From contig CAZAWR010000040.1 in the NCBI GenBank assembly GCA_964488865.1, forward strand, positions 1 through 64,000: a DNA stretch of 64,000 bases, read 5' to 3'. A program made the position numbers and the translations under genes. Under the pieces are notes generated by a model. It worked only from the letters and a program-made list of their open reading frames with translations. It made no database searches and was not told the origin of the DNA. Origin of the DNA: MWCO01 sp964488865. GTDB lineage: Bacteria > Myxococcota_A > Polyangia > Polyangiales > Polyangiaceae. Positions 51,657 to 60,492 of the stretch are shown one piece after another. Numbering within the stretch: the first letter of the stretch is position 1; every line of letters starts with the position of its first letter.

Positions 51657-52460
51657 TCAGGCGACCTTCAGCTCGATCAAACGCGCCTTGACCTTCTGCC
51701 GGGTGCGGTCCTCGATCTGCCGGACCCGCTCCTTGGTGACGCCGAGCCGCAGACCGAGGGCCTCGAGGGTCGTGGGCGGTTCTTCCAGCCAGCGCTCCCG
51801 CGCGATGACCTGTTCGCGCGCCGACAGTTGGGCGATGACCTGAAGCAGGGCCGTGCGCACCTTCTGTCCATCCAGGGACTGAATCGTGGCCTCCTCGGGC
51901 GAGGGCACATCGTCCGTGAGCTTGTCGTGCAGGGGCACACCCCCGTCGGCGGAGGCGTCGAAGCTTGCGTCCGCGGACGTGATCATGGGCAGGAGGGCTT
52001 CGACGCGTTCGCGGCTGAGCCCGCTCACTTCGGCCAATCGGTCGGTTTGGTTCTCGAGGGTGGCGCGGTACCAGCGAAGCGCCTTGCGATCCCCCTTGGT
52101 CGTGCCCAGGCGAACCATGCGATAGGACCGCAGCACGTAGTCCCGGATCTCGGCGCGGATCCAGTACGCGGCGTACGTGACCAGACGGGCGTCCTGGGTC
52201 GGGTCGAACCGCAAGCACGCGCGCAACAAGCCAAGGCAACCTTGCTGGATGACGTCGTCGAGGCTGGCCCCCCACTTGCGGTATTCGAGGGCGATGGTCA
52301 CCACGAAAGGCAGGTAGGCCTTGACCAGTTCCTGTCCTGCCTGGGGATCGCCGTCTCGCCAGCCGAAGATCAGCCTGCGCTCGTCTTCGACCGTGGTGGA
52401 CCGTCTGGGTGTGGTGGGAAAGGGGGTGCGACGGGACGCACCGAGCCAACGCCCGCGCAT
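51657..52460 (-). CDS. RNA polymerase sigma factor, RpoH/sigma-32-like
   Basis: A 267-residue group 3 sigma factor. Regions 2.1-2.4 are clear: LVKAYLPFVVTIALEYRKWG, DDVIQQGCLGLLRACLRFDP, YAAYWIRAEIRDYVLRS. They are followed by LGTTKGDRKALRWYR, which resembles the RpoH-box stretch (TTKxxRKLFxxLR) unique to heat-shock sigma factors. Region 4 reads LEALGLRLGVTKERVRQIEDRTRQKV. The RpoH-like box makes a heat-shock role plausible, but many myxobacterial paralogues have other duties. I cannot see an anti-sigma factor nearby. The gene starts 139 bp away from the 3' end of the MBL gene. Confidence 0.9.
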   Translation of the reverse strand: MRGRWLGASRRTPFPTTPRRSTTVEDERRLIFGWRDGDPQAGQELVKAYLPFVVTIALEYRKWGASLDDVIQQGCLGLLRACLRFDPTQDARLVTYAAYWIRAEIRDYVLRSYRMVRLGTTKGDRKALRWYRATLENQTDRLAEVSGLSRERVEALLPMITSADASFDASADGGVPLHDKLTDDVPSPEEATIQSLDGQKVRTALLQVIAQLSAREQVIARERWLEEPPTTLEALGLRLGVTKERVRQIEDRTRQKVKARLIELKVA

Positions 52461-52548
52461 GGGGCCTCCGGGGCAAGGGATACCGCGGACCGATGCATGG
52501 GGGATGCCTGGGAGAAAAGCCTAGGATCGAGCTGGAAATCACACGGGT

Positions 52549-52590
52549 GCGCGAAGAATTTTCGCGAAAGGGCCAAGGGCGCGAAAGAAC
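52549..52590. repeat. gcgaaag/aagggc intergenic repeat fragment
   Basis: The stretch from gcgcgaagaattttcgcgaa to ccaagggcgcgaaagaa contains a GCGAA-GAATT-TTCGC dyad. It resembles the ccaaggacgc/gcgaag miniature repeats seen between genes in several bacterial groups. It lies in the 139-bp gap between the sigma-factor start and the MBL gene end; I see nothing else there. Confidence 0.4.
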
Positions 52591-52599
52591 TGCGCGGCC

Positions 52600-53436
52600 T
52601 CAGAGGACGATGACTTGGCCTTCGCGGGCCGCAACGCTGTTCGGGAACAGGGCGCGAGCGCGTCGCTCCTTGTCCGCAACCAGGGCGTCCGTGTGCAGCG
52701 GGTCGTGGTGGAAGAGCACGAGTTGCTTGACGTTGGCTTCCTGGGCGAGCTTGACGCCTTGCTCGTACGTGCTGTGCCCCCAGCCCGTCTTCGGGCCGCC
52801 GCCCGCCTCGCCGGAGTATTCCTCGGGCAGGTACATGGTGTCGTAGATGAGCAGGTCAGCGTCCTTCGCGAGACGGGCAAGCTTGACGTCGACGACGTCG
52901 TAATGCTCGGTGTCGGTGCAGTAGATGGCGGAGCGTCCGCGGAAGTCGATGCGGTAGGCGAAGACGCCGTTGGGGTGGTTGCCGCGGGTGTTAGTGATGC
53001 TGATGAGGTCCTGTCCCTCGCCGATGGTGATGGTCTGGCCTTCCCTCAGGTCGTGGAAGTCCATTTGTGCGGCCATGTCGGTGAGGTGGACGGGGAAGCT
53101 GGGGTAGTCCATCTGTCCCGCAAGGGTCTCCTCGAGGGTGTGGGTGACGTTGTTGCCGCCATACAGGTGGAAGCGGTTGCCGGGGACGAAGGCGGGAGTG
53201 AAGAAGGGGAAGCCTTGGATATGGTCCCAGTGCACGTGGCTGAAGAAGATGTAGGCTTCGATCGGCATCTTCGGGAGCAGTTCCTGGCCCAGCAAGCGGA
53301 TGCCCGTGCCCCCGTCGAGCACGATCAACACGTCGCCGCACTGCACTTCGACGCAGCTCGTGTTGCCTCCGACCTCCAGGGTGTCCCGCCCAGGAACGGC
53401 TATGCTACCCCGAACGCCCCAGAACTTGATGCGCAT
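52600..53436 (-). CDS. MBL-fold metal-dependent hydrolase
   Basis: A 278-residue metallo-beta-lactamase-fold protein. Key motifs are the start MRIKFWGVRGSIAVPG and LDGGTGIRLLG, then the metal site SHVHWDHIQGFPFF (HxHxDH), SITNTRGNHPNGVFAYRI, an Asp-His pair (YCTDTEHY) and LVLFHHDPLHTDA with the final His ligands. The layout fits the RNase Z/PhnP-like cyclic phosphodiesterase branch. The ATG at 53436 is chosen because it gives this family's normal start; the frame stays open to 53817 with no family resemblance. It has aggag upstream. Substrate unknown. Confidence 0.88.
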   Translation of the reverse strand: MRIKFWGVRGSIAVPGRDTLEVGGNTSCVEVQCGDVLIVLDGGTGIRLLGQELLPKMPIEAYIFFSHVHWDHIQGFPFFTPAFVPGNRFHLYGGNNVTHTLEETLAGQMDYPSFPVHLTDMAAQMDFHDLREGQTITIGEGQDLISITNTRGNHPNGVFAYRIDFRGRSAIYCTDTEHYDVVDVKLARLAKDADLLIYDTMYLPEEYSGEAGGGPKTGWGHSTYEQGVKLAQEANVKQLVLFHHDPLHTDALVADKERRARALFPNSVAAREGQVIVL

Positions 53437-53576
53437 CCTGGACAACTCCTCCAGACAGGCCTGGGCAAGCGCCCCTGCACGACTCCCGCGTTGATAAGGC
53501 CCACGGGGGGGAGAGGTCAACCTTTCTCTCATCATTGCCCGTTCCCCAATCGCCGATCCCCAGTTACGTTCTCGCC

Positions 53577-54074
53577 GTGACCGCTTCCTGCGATGCCATC
53601 GTGGTGCTGGGTGCGCGCATCCAGCCCGACGGGCTCCCCGGCCCCGCCGTTCGTCGTCGGGTCGAGCGGGCCGCACTCGCTTTCGAGCAAGGTGTTGCGC
53701 CCATCGTGGTGCCTTCCGGGGGGCGACGCTGGCACGGCCATGTCGAGGCAGGGAGCATGCGAAGCATGCTGGTGAAGCTTGGCGTGCCGGCAGACCGCAT
53801 CGTGATCGAAGGCGCATCCATGACCACAGCCGAGAACGCGCTCTTCACCACACGTCTGGCGAGGCAGCGGCGTTGGAGGAACCTTGCCGTCGTCACGTGC
53901 GCCTGGCACCTCCCGCGCGCCGTGTTGGACTTCCGACGGTGTGGGCTCGACGTGATGCCCATCGCTGCTGCGGGGGGAACGAACACCTTGCGAGAGCGAG
54001 CGGTTCGCTCGGTCAAGGAGTGGACATGCACCCGCCTCGATGGCGTGCGGCTTCGGATGAGGGTTCCCCGATGA
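53577..54074 (+). CDS. YdcF/ElyC (DUF218)-like protein
   Basis: A 165-residue protein of the DUF218 family. Motifs are VVLGARIQPDGLPGPAVRRRVERA, IVVPSGGRRW, ILIEGASMTTAENALFT-like (RIVIEGASMTTAENALF) and VTCAWHLPRAVLDFRR. Family members (SanA, ElyC) act in envelope or undecaprenyl-phosphate related processes, though their chemistry is not settled. I start at GTG 53577; a TTG at 53535 is possible. It overlaps the next gene by ATGA and so is translationally coupled to it. No membrane helix is seen, unlike ElyC. Confidence 0.8.
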   Translation: MTASCDAIVVLGARIQPDGLPGPAVRRRVERAALAFEQGVAPIVVPSGGRRWHGHVEAGSMRSMLVKLGVPADRIVIEGASMTTAENALFTTRLARQRRWRNLAVVTCAWHLPRAVLDFRRCGLDVMPIAAAGGTNTLRERAVRSVKEWTCTRLDGVRLRMRVPR

Positions 54075-56257
54075 TGTTGCGATATCGAGGCGCGATCTTG
54101 TGGGTCTTGGTGCTCGGCCTCGCAGGTTGCCCGCGTGCGGACGGGTCGGGCCCGGACGCCGCCCCCGAGGCGGCTGCGGCGAGCCTGCCCCTCGAGGCCT
54201 CGGCCCCGGCACCCGTAGCCCCTCGCGTGGGGGAGCTGCTCGCCATCGAGGACACGAGGTCGATCGACCAGGTGACCGACGCGGACCTCACGAGCGGGGA
54301 CCCAGCGGTGCGCAGGGCGGCAGTGCGCGCCCTTGCGCGAGCCGAGCATGCTGGCGCGCGAGACAGGCTCCTCGCGTCCCTGGCCGACTACGACCCCGAT
54401 GTCGTGGCGTGGTCCGCGTATGGGCTCGGGAAAATCTGTGCGAGGGACCGGGAGCGAACCACCGCGCGTTTGATTGCGCGTGCGATGAACCTCGGACTCG
54501 AGCCCCCCTCCCCGGCCGTGCGGTTGGACCCATGGGCCGCGCTCGCCGGAGCGCTGGGTAGGTGCGCCTCTCCCGAGGCCGAGCGCACCCTCGTTTCCTG
54601 GCTATCCGGCCCGAAAGAGCGCGCTGTGGCCGCCACCGTCGGGCTCGGAAGCGTCGTGACTCATCACCGGCGCATGGAGGAAGAAACGGCGGCGTCGTTG
54701 CTTCGCGCCACGCGCGGGGATGCCGCGAACGACCCCTTGTCCGAAGCGCTCTTCCCGTTCGGTCGTCTGAAGCGAGCCCCGGCCCGGGTGGAAGAGCAAC
54801 TCCTCGAAGCGTGTCGCAAGCGGCTGGGACACGACGTTCCCGCACGGGTCTTCGTGCTGCGCGCGCTCGGTACCCTCGGGGAGGAAGCGGTCCCCGTGCT
54901 CGGAACGGTGCTCCGGTCGACGGCGGGCTATTCGGCGGCGGAGCGCGCGGAGGCGGCCCGGGCGTTGGGCAAGATCGATGCGGACGCTGCCCAGAAGGAG
55001 TTACTGCGTGTGATCGACGAGCTGGCGCCGCCCGACGATCCCGTGGCGCTTACGTCGCTCGTGGGACCTGGCTTTGGCACGCTGATGACGGCGCTGGGTG
55101 CGGTTCGGGTATCCGGCAAGCGTGCCGTGCGATCGCGTGGCCTCGACGCGCTGTCTGCGATCGAACTTCCACCCGGGGCACCCGCGTCGGTGGCGCGCCG
55201 GGTGGCGATGCTGCGATGTGCGTCCGCGCGCATCATCTCAGGCGCGAGCTACGGCCATGCGCGGCTCCTGTCCTGTGACCCGCAGGCGGGGTCGATCGGT
55301 GCGTTCGCGCGCCTTTCGGTGATCGATCGCGATGACCTCACGGGCGCACGGGCGCTGGCGTGGAAGGCCTACCTCGATCCGAAGCACGCGCCATCGGTGC
55401 GAGAAGCTGCGATCAAGATGCTTTCCGGGCACGCGGAGGCGAAGGGCATCGCGCCGCTCGTGGCGACCGCGCTGTCCGACCAGAAGCTTGGTGTCGTGAC
55501 GGAGGCGGCGCTGCTCGTGGGCGGTCACCCGGACCGGTTCCTCAAGGACCCGGAGCCTCCGAAGCCCGAGCCGAAGGTCGTCAAGGCGTTGCTCGAGGCG
55601 ATCAAGCGACCGTGGCCGCCCGACGCGATCGAGACCAAGGAGGCCCTCGCCCGCGCGTGCGGCGCCCTGCGCGTGGAGGAAGCTCGCCCCTGGCTAACGA
55701 CCCTGTGCGCGGACCCGAATCCCACGTTGCGCCAGCAGGCAAAGCAGGCCTTGACGTCGCTGGGGGGCCAGAAGCCGGTTTGCGAACCTTCCCCCGGCAA
55801 CCCCTACCGACCCGCCCCCGAGCTCGCCCGCCTGGTCGGACAGACTACCCTCGAGCTCGACACGGAAGCAGGCAAGCTCCTCCTACACCTCGACCCTACC
55901 CTTGCGCCCGTTGCCGTCACGCGGGTCGTGGAGCTCGTGGCAAGGAAGTTCTACGACGACATGGCCGTGCATCGCGTGGTCCCAGGGTTCGTGGTGCAGT
56001 TCGGGGACCGCGATGGGGACGGCTATGGGGGAGCGGGCCTCGACGCTCTTCGCTGCGAGACCTCGCCTGCGCCCTTCCGGCAAGGGGTGGTGGGCATGGC
56101 CCTCGGCGGGCGAGACACCGGGGCGAGCCAGCTGTTCGTCACCCTGGGATCGTCGCCCCATCTCGACGGTGACTACGCCCTACTTGGCACGGCGACGGGA
56201 CCTTGGGATTCGCTGGTGGAAGGGGATCGCATCACGAAGGTGGCTGCAAGGAAGTAG
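54071..56257 (+). CDS. lipoprotein with HEAT repeats and a cyclophilin domain
   Basis: A 728-residue protein starting with a lipoprotein signal (AILWVLVLGLAGC, Cys19-20). A Pro/Ala-rich linker leads into an alpha-helical HEAT/PBS-type repeat array up to about residue 560 (DPAVRRAAVRALARAEHAGAR, DYDPDVVAWSAYGLGKICAR, AERAEAARALGKIDADAAQ). The last ~150 residues are a peptidyl-prolyl isomerase of the cyclophilin type: FYDDMAVHRVVPGFVVQFGD keeps the catalytic Arg, Phe and Gln, and LFVTLGSSPHLDGDYALLG closes the domain. It is probably a periplasmic folding factor whose HEAT array recognises a partner. This combination is seen in Planctomycetes and myxobacteria. The ATG overlaps the previous stop. 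Confidence 0.88.
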   Translation: MMLRYRGAILWVLVLGLAGCPRADGSGPDAAPEAAAASLPLEASAPAPVAPRVGELLAIEDTRSIDQVTDADLTSGDPAVRRAAVRALARAEHAGARDRLLASLADYDPDVVAWSAYGLGKICARDRERTTARLIARAMNLGLEPPSPAVRLDPWAALAGALGRCASPEAERTLVSWLSGPKERAVAATVGLGSVVTHHRRMEEETAASLLRATRGDAANDPLSEALFPFGRLKRAPARVEEQLLEACRKRLGHDVPARVFVLRALGTLGEEAVPVLGTVLRSTAGYSAAERAEAARALGKIDADAAQKELLRVIDELAPPDDPVALTSLVGPGFGTLMTALGAVRVSGKRAVRSRGLDALSAIELPPGAPASVARRVAMLRCASARIISGASYGHARLLSCDPQAGSIGAFARLSVIDRDDLTGARALAWKAYLDPKHAPSVREAAIKMLSGHAEAKGIAPLVATALSDQKLGVVTEAALLVGGHPDRFLKDPEPPKPEPKVVKALLEAIKRPWPPDAIETKEALARACGALRVEEARPWLTTLCADPNPTLRQQAKQALTSLGGQKPVCEPSPGNPYRPAPELARLVGQTTLELDTEAGKLLLHLDPTLAPVAVTRVVELVARKFYDDMAVHRVVPGFVVQFGDRDGDGYGGAGLDALRCETSPAPFRQGVVGMALGGRDTGASQLFVTLGSSPHLDGDYALLGTATGPWDSLVEGDRITKVAARK

Positions 56258-56287
56258 AAGGCTAGCGTGCCCGAAGTCCCTTCCGGA

Positions 56288-56456
56288 TTGAGGCCCGACT
56301 ACGACAATGGACGGATGACGGACATCAACTAGGAGCTGAGAACACGGAACACGGAACAGAGAACCAGGAACGGGCGGAGCCAGGGGCAACACGCACCACC
56401 CAACTCCGTACACACCCTTCTGTCTTCTGTGCCTTCTGCGATCCCTGTGGTTCTCC
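56288..56456. repeat. ~165-bp composite dispersed repeat, copy B
   Basis: Matches copy A at 47712 in its left part (ttgaggcccgactacgacaa then tggacggatga..acatcaactagga) and its right part (cttctgtgccttctgcgatc cctgtggttctc). The central section is ggaac-rich (ggaacacggaacagagaacc) but not alignable base for base. As with copy A, it lies between convergent 3' ends, here the cyclophilin and the lipoprotein genes. The 220-bp gap 56258-56477 holds nothing else that I can see. Confidence 0.8.
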
Positions 56457-56477
56457 GCAGTGCGATCCTCCCTTCGA

Positions 56478-57032
56478 CTACGGGCACAGGAACTGTTGCG
56501 CCTCGGGCGCCAGGGTTGCCCACTCCGCCTTCATCTTGGCCGACGCGCCTTGCCCGTTCTGGCAGTCTTCGTCTCCCACGAATCCGGCGTAGTACGTGGT
56601 GGGCGTGGTGCCGCTCATCTCGAGGACGTGCATGCGACCGTGGAAGTTGGCGCCTTCGCCGATGAACGCCTCGATCGCGATGAACTGCCGGCCGGCGGTC
56701 TCGAGCGTCTTGACCGTGTGGGTGCACGCCGAGTAGCCCTCGGCGTCCACGCTCGCGCTGCATCGTGGCCCTACCGTGGCCGCGCAAGCACCGAGGGCGT
56801 CGGCGATACGCAAGGACGGAAGGCACGTTGCCGGGAGCGCTTGGGCCGCGCGGACCACCTGTCCGACGGTGGGAACGAAGGCGCCCACGTTCCCCTCCGT
56901 GGAGGCTTTGCATTCCGACAGGGTGATGGGCTGGCTGGGCTGGGCCGGCGCTTCGCTCGATCCAGGATTGTCCTTGCAGCAGGAGGCCATCAGGATGCTC
57001 ACGCTCAAGACTGCCAGCGTGCGTCGATGCAT
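56478..57032 (-). CDS. unknown Cys-containing lipoprotein
   Basis: A 184-residue lipoprotein starting MHRRTLAVLSVSILMASC, with a proper lipobox (MASC) and aaggaa upstream. The mature part has a Ser/Pro-rich linker then about eight Cys (SECKAS, ATCLPS, GACAAT, RCSAS, ACTHT, DEDCQN, FLCP), so disulfide bonds are likely. The body (FHGRMHVLEMSGTTPTTYYAG) is beta-rich with no family motif I recognise. The frame is open further upstream to 57101, but that part lacks a signal. Confidence 0.75.
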   Translation of the reverse strand: MHRRTLAVLSVSILMASCCKDNPGSSEAPAQPSQPITLSECKASTEGNVGAFVPTVGQVVRAAQALPATCLPSLRIADALGACAATVGPRCSASVDAEGYSACTHTVKTLETAGRQFIAIEAFIGEGANFHGRMHVLEMSGTTPTTYYAGFVGDEDCQNGQGASAKMKAEWATLAPEAQQFLCP

Positions 57033-57139
57033 GTCGTTTCCTTCATGGTTCTCGGGGTGAGAGAAAGCGATCCTTCTGGTACCACGGCTCGAACCAGGCA
57101 ACCCCCGTGGCCGGGTTCGTCTGCTAGTCTCGGTGCACC

Positions 57140-57910
57140 ATGCTGCTCGCCATTGACGTCGGCAACACCAATATCAGCTTCGGGCTGTTCGAAGGAGCGA
57201 ATCTCGTCTACCACTTTCGCAGTGAAAGCTCGCGCACGAAGACGGCAGACGAGTACACCGTGTTCGTACGGCAGGTGCTTGCACTGCGTTCCATCGAGCA
57301 CCGTGCGGTGAACGCAGCGATCATTGCGAGCGTGGTGCCCACGCTGACGGACACGATGGTGGCGCTGGTGCGTCGAGCGTTTGCGCGCGAGCCGATCGTG
57401 GTGGGCCCGGGCACGCGAACCGGCATGCCGATTCTGTATGACAACCCGAGGGACGTGGGGGCGGATCGGATCGTGAACGCGGTGGCTGCTTTCGAGGCGG
57501 TTCATGCTGGGCTGGTGGTGGTGGACTTCGGGACGGCCACGACGTTCGACTGCGTGAGTCCGAAGGGGGAGTATTTGGGAGGCGCGATCGTGCCGGGCAT
57601 CCAGATCAGCGCCGAGGCGCTCTTCTCACGCGCGGCGAGGCTCGCCCGTGTGGACCTCGCGGTCCCCCCCAAGGTCGTGGGACGCAACACGCCGCACTCG
57701 ATGCAGTCGGGCATCACCTTCGGCTACGCGTCGCTGGTCGATGGCATGATCGGACGAATTCGGGAAGAGCTTGGCTTCCCTTGCGCCGTGTGGGCGACGG
57801 GGGGGCTGGCGTCCCTGATCGCGAAGCTGGCGACGACGATCGAGCGGGTGGACGACAACCTGACGCTCGAGGGCCTGCGCATCGTGTACGAGCGCAACCG
57901 GTGCGCGTAG
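57140..57910 (+). CDS. coaX: type III pantothenate kinase
   Basis: A 256-residue CoaX of normal length: the ATP-dependent first step of coenzyme A synthesis (pantothenate to 4'-phosphopantothenate). Motifs are LLAIDVGNTNISFGLF (phosphate loop and catalytic Asp), NPRDVGADRIVNAVAAFEA, VVVDFGTATTFDCVSPKGEYLGGAIVPGI and GITFGYASLVDGM. Type III enzymes are not inhibited by CoA and are the usual form in many bacteria. The gene lies 107 bp from the divergent lipoprotein gene and 12 bp before the permease gene. Confidence 0.95.
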   Translation: MLLAIDVGNTNISFGLFEGANLVYHFRSESSRTKTADEYTVFVRQVLALRSIEHRAVNAAIIASVVPTLTDTMVALVRRAFAREPIVVGPGTRTGMPILYDNPRDVGADRIVNAVAAFEAVHAGLVVVDFGTATTFDCVSPKGEYLGGAIVPGIQISAEALFSRAARLARVDLAVPPKVVGRNTPHSMQSGITFGYASLVDGMIGRIREELGFPCAVWATGGLASLIAKLATTIERVDDNLTLEGLRIVYERNRCA

Positions 57911-57922
57911 GCAAGACGGGCG

Positions 57923-58915
57923 ATGCGCAAGCTGGTGCTGTCCTTGCTCGTCGCGGTAGCGCTGCTTCTGGTGGTGGTGCTGCTGGCGGCGGGATTGGGT
58001 ACGGAGTCCGTGTCGTGGGTCCGGGCGGTGACGGACGCGTCGAGTGTGGACCATGCGATCCTCTTCGACGTGCGCTTGCCGCGCATCGCGTTGTCGGCGG
58101 TGGCCGGGGCGGGGCTGGCGGCGGTCGGGGTGGCGTTCCAGGCGTTGCTGCGGAATCCGTTGGCGGAGCCGTACGTGCTGGGGGTGTCCGGGGGCGCAGC
58201 CCTCGGCGCCACCATCGTCATCGCCTTCGGAATCCCTCTCGCCGCCACCTGGGCCACGGCGATGGTCCCCGCGTCGGCGATGATCGGAGGCCTCGCCGCC
58301 ACCGCCCTCGTGTACGCGATCGCACGCGCGGGCACCGAAGGCTCCGCCACGTCCATGCTGCTCGCAGGCGTCATCGTGAACGCGATCGCCGGCTCCCTCA
58401 TCACCTTCATCAAGACCCTCGTGAGCGCCGCCAAGGCTCAAGACCTGCTCTTCTGGCTCATGGGCTTCGTCGACGTCCCCTCGCCCGCGACCCTCGCGAT
58501 CGTCAGTGTCTACGTGCTGATCGGCTGCGCCGTGCTCCTCGCGGACGCCGGCCGGCTCAACCTGCTGTCCCTGGGCGACGAGCCCGCACAACACCTCGGG
58601 GTGAACGTGCGACGCCTGGAGCGTCGCGTCTACGTGGCGTCGTCGTTGGTGGTGGGGGCGATCGTAAGCACCACGGGGCTGATCGGGTTCGTGGGGTTGG
58701 TGGTGCCCCACGCGCTGCGCCGCATCGTTGGCCCCGATCATCGGGTGCTGCTGCCCACGTCGATGGTGGTGGGGGCGGGCATGCTGGTGTTGTGTGATCT
58801 GGTGGCGAGGGCGTCGTTTCGCTGGCTGGGGACGGAGCCGCCGGTGGGGGCGGTGACGGCGCTGATCGGAGGGCCGCTGTTCCTGGTGCTGCTTCGACGT
58901 CGGGCGGGGTGGTGA
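57923..58915 (+). CDS. FecCD-family ABC transporter permease
   Basis: A 330-residue polytopic permease with about 9-10 helices. Family motifs are DVRLPRIALSAVAGAGLAA and GVAFQALLRNPLAEPYVLGVSGGAALGA (the loop contacting the ATPase), and FVGLVVPHALRRIVGPDHR. These define the FecCD/BtuC group that imports iron-siderophores, haem or cobalamin. The partner ATPase and substrate-binding protein are not in the window, so its substrate is unknown and it may work with subunits encoded elsewhere. It begins 12 bp after coaX and ends 6 bp before the convergent aminotransferase. Confidence 0.92.
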   Translation: MRKLVLSLLVAVALLLVVVLLAAGLGTESVSWVRAVTDASSVDHAILFDVRLPRIALSAVAGAGLAAVGVAFQALLRNPLAEPYVLGVSGGAALGATIVIAFGIPLAATWATAMVPASAMIGGLAATALVYAIARAGTEGSATSMLLAGVIVNAIAGSLITFIKTLVSAAKAQDLLFWLMGFVDVPSPATLAIVSVYVLIGCAVLLADAGRLNLLSLGDEPAQHLGVNVRRLERRVYVASSLVVGAIVSTTGLIGFVGLVVPHALRRIVGPDHRVLLPTSMVVGAGMLVLCDLVARASFRWLGTEPPVGAVTALIGGPLFLVLLRRRAGW

Positions 58916-58921
58916 ACCGGG

Positions 58922-60352
58922 TCAGGCCGTCCGCAGCTTCTCCGTGTAGCGCGCATGGAAGGAGCCGAGGCGCGTGACCATCTCCTGGATCTCGTCTCTT
59001 GGCGGAAGGAACGTGGTCCGGAAGTGAAGGGTGCCGGGTGGCTGCCCGAACCCCGAGCCGGGGACCACGCAGATTCCCGTCTCCTCGAGCAGGGCGAGGC
59101 AGTAGGCGCTATCTCTCTCTGCCATGTATGCTTCCCGCTGGGCGGGGGACATGGCTGCCATGTCGACCTTCGGGTCGGCCGGAAGCTCGAATCGAACGAA
59201 GGCGTACATGGCCCCCTGGGGCGGGTCCACGCACATGCCCGGGATCGCATTGATGCCCTTGCCGAGCATCTCAGCCTTGCTCGCAAGATCGTGCAGGATC
59301 CCGTCCCTCTCTCTCCCATACAGCGCGTGGCTCGCCTGTCCGGCCTCGGGAGGGGAGACCATCAGGTAGGTGGCAATCTGTCCGGGGACGTTTGCGCACA
59401 GGCCGATCGACTGCAGCTTGATGAACTGGTCGAGCACGTCGCCGGGAATGTTGCGCATTTCGAGGTAGCCGCCGCGATGCCCGCACTCGCCGAGAAACCC
59501 TTTGGACACCGAGTGCAAGCTGAACAGCGGAGTCTGGGTGTCTCCCTGGGCGTGCAGGACTTTTGCGAAGGAGCAGAAGCTGCGCCCGGAGGCGTAGACG
59601 TTCTCCTGGTACACCTCGTCGGCAATCACCGCGAGCCCACGATTCCTCGCAAAACCAAGAACCATCTCGATGTTGTCGCGGGACAGGACCGCCCCGGTGG
59701 GGTTGCCCGGGTTGATGACCACCAGGCCCACCGGGTTGACCCCAAGCGCCGTGGCCCTCTCGTAGCTCTCCGTGAGTACTTCCTCCCGGAGCTGCCAGCC
59801 CGACGCCTCGTCGAGAAAGTAGCCGATCTGATGCCCACCGAAGAGCGCAAGGCTCGCGCTGTAGAGCGGATACTGCGGGATCGGGATCATGAATCCGTCG
59901 TTCCCGGAGCGCAGCAACGCCGTGAGCACCGCCTGCGCGCCCTTGCTCGCGCCGTCCGTCAAGATCACCCTCGCCGGATCCGACGGGATTCCGTCGCGCC
60001 GCGTGATGAAGTCAGCGACTGCCTGGCGGATGAAGGGAATACCAGCGCTCTGGGTGTAGGCGCCCAGGCCGTGCCCGTGCTTGGAGAGGATGAACCGAGT
60101 CCGCTCGACGACGTCATCGGGGAAGGCGCGCCGCAGGGCCTCGTGTTCGAGCAACTCAGGGTATTCGAGCAGGCACAGGACCTGCCTCATGAACGTGAGC
60201 GGCCGTTGCTTGAGCGCCTGGGGGTTGCCGATGTTGCAGTAGATGATCTTCCTGCCCTGGGCTTCGAGCTCCTGGGCACGGATGACGACCGGCCCGCGCA
60301 CCGCGTATTCCGCCCGAAGCAGCGTCTCGCTCAGTTGGTTCGTCGCAATCAT
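58922..60352 (-). CDS. alanine aminotransferase-like class I/II PLP enzyme
   Basis: A 476-residue PLP-dependent aminotransferase resembling eukaryotic-type alanine aminotransferase (GPT) in length and motifs. It has YCNIGNPQAL, LGAYTQSAGIPFIRQAV, VILTDGASKGAQAVL, VVINPGNPTGAVLS, VIADEVYQENVY and the PLP Lys in SLHSVSKGFLGECGHRGG. The C-terminus RFELPADPKVDMAAMSPAQR matches the small-domain extension of that group. It probably interconverts alanine and pyruvate with 2-oxoglutarate. The 140-bp gap upstream shows nothing. Confidence 0.9.
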   Translation of the reverse strand: MIATNQLSETLLRAEYAVRGPVVIRAQELEAQGRKIIYCNIGNPQALKQRPLTFMRQVLCLLEYPELLEHEALRRAFPDDVVERTRFILSKHGHGLGAYTQSAGIPFIRQAVADFITRRDGIPSDPARVILTDGASKGAQAVLTALLRSGNDGFMIPIPQYPLYSASLALFGGHQIGYFLDEASGWQLREEVLTESYERATALGVNPVGLVVINPGNPTGAVLSRDNIEMVLGFARNRGLAVIADEVYQENVYASGRSFCSFAKVLHAQGDTQTPLFSLHSVSKGFLGECGHRGGYLEMRNIPGDVLDQFIKLQSIGLCANVPGQIATYLMVSPPEAGQASHALYGRERDGILHDLASKAEMLGKGINAIPGMCVDPPQGAMYAFVRFELPADPKVDMAAMSPAQREAYMAERDSAYCLALLEETGICVVPGSGFGQPPGTLHFRTTFLPPRDEIQEMVTRLGSFHARYTEKLRTA

Positions 60353-60492
60353 GACGCCCTCGATGTCTGCGTCTGGGTCGTTGCAGGAAGGTCTTCCATG
60401 GGCTCGGTCACGCTGGCGTACGCGTTTCCAAAGAGCAAGGGAATAGTCTCCGCGCCTGAGCTTCGCTCACAGACAGTCCATCCCGTCGAAGC

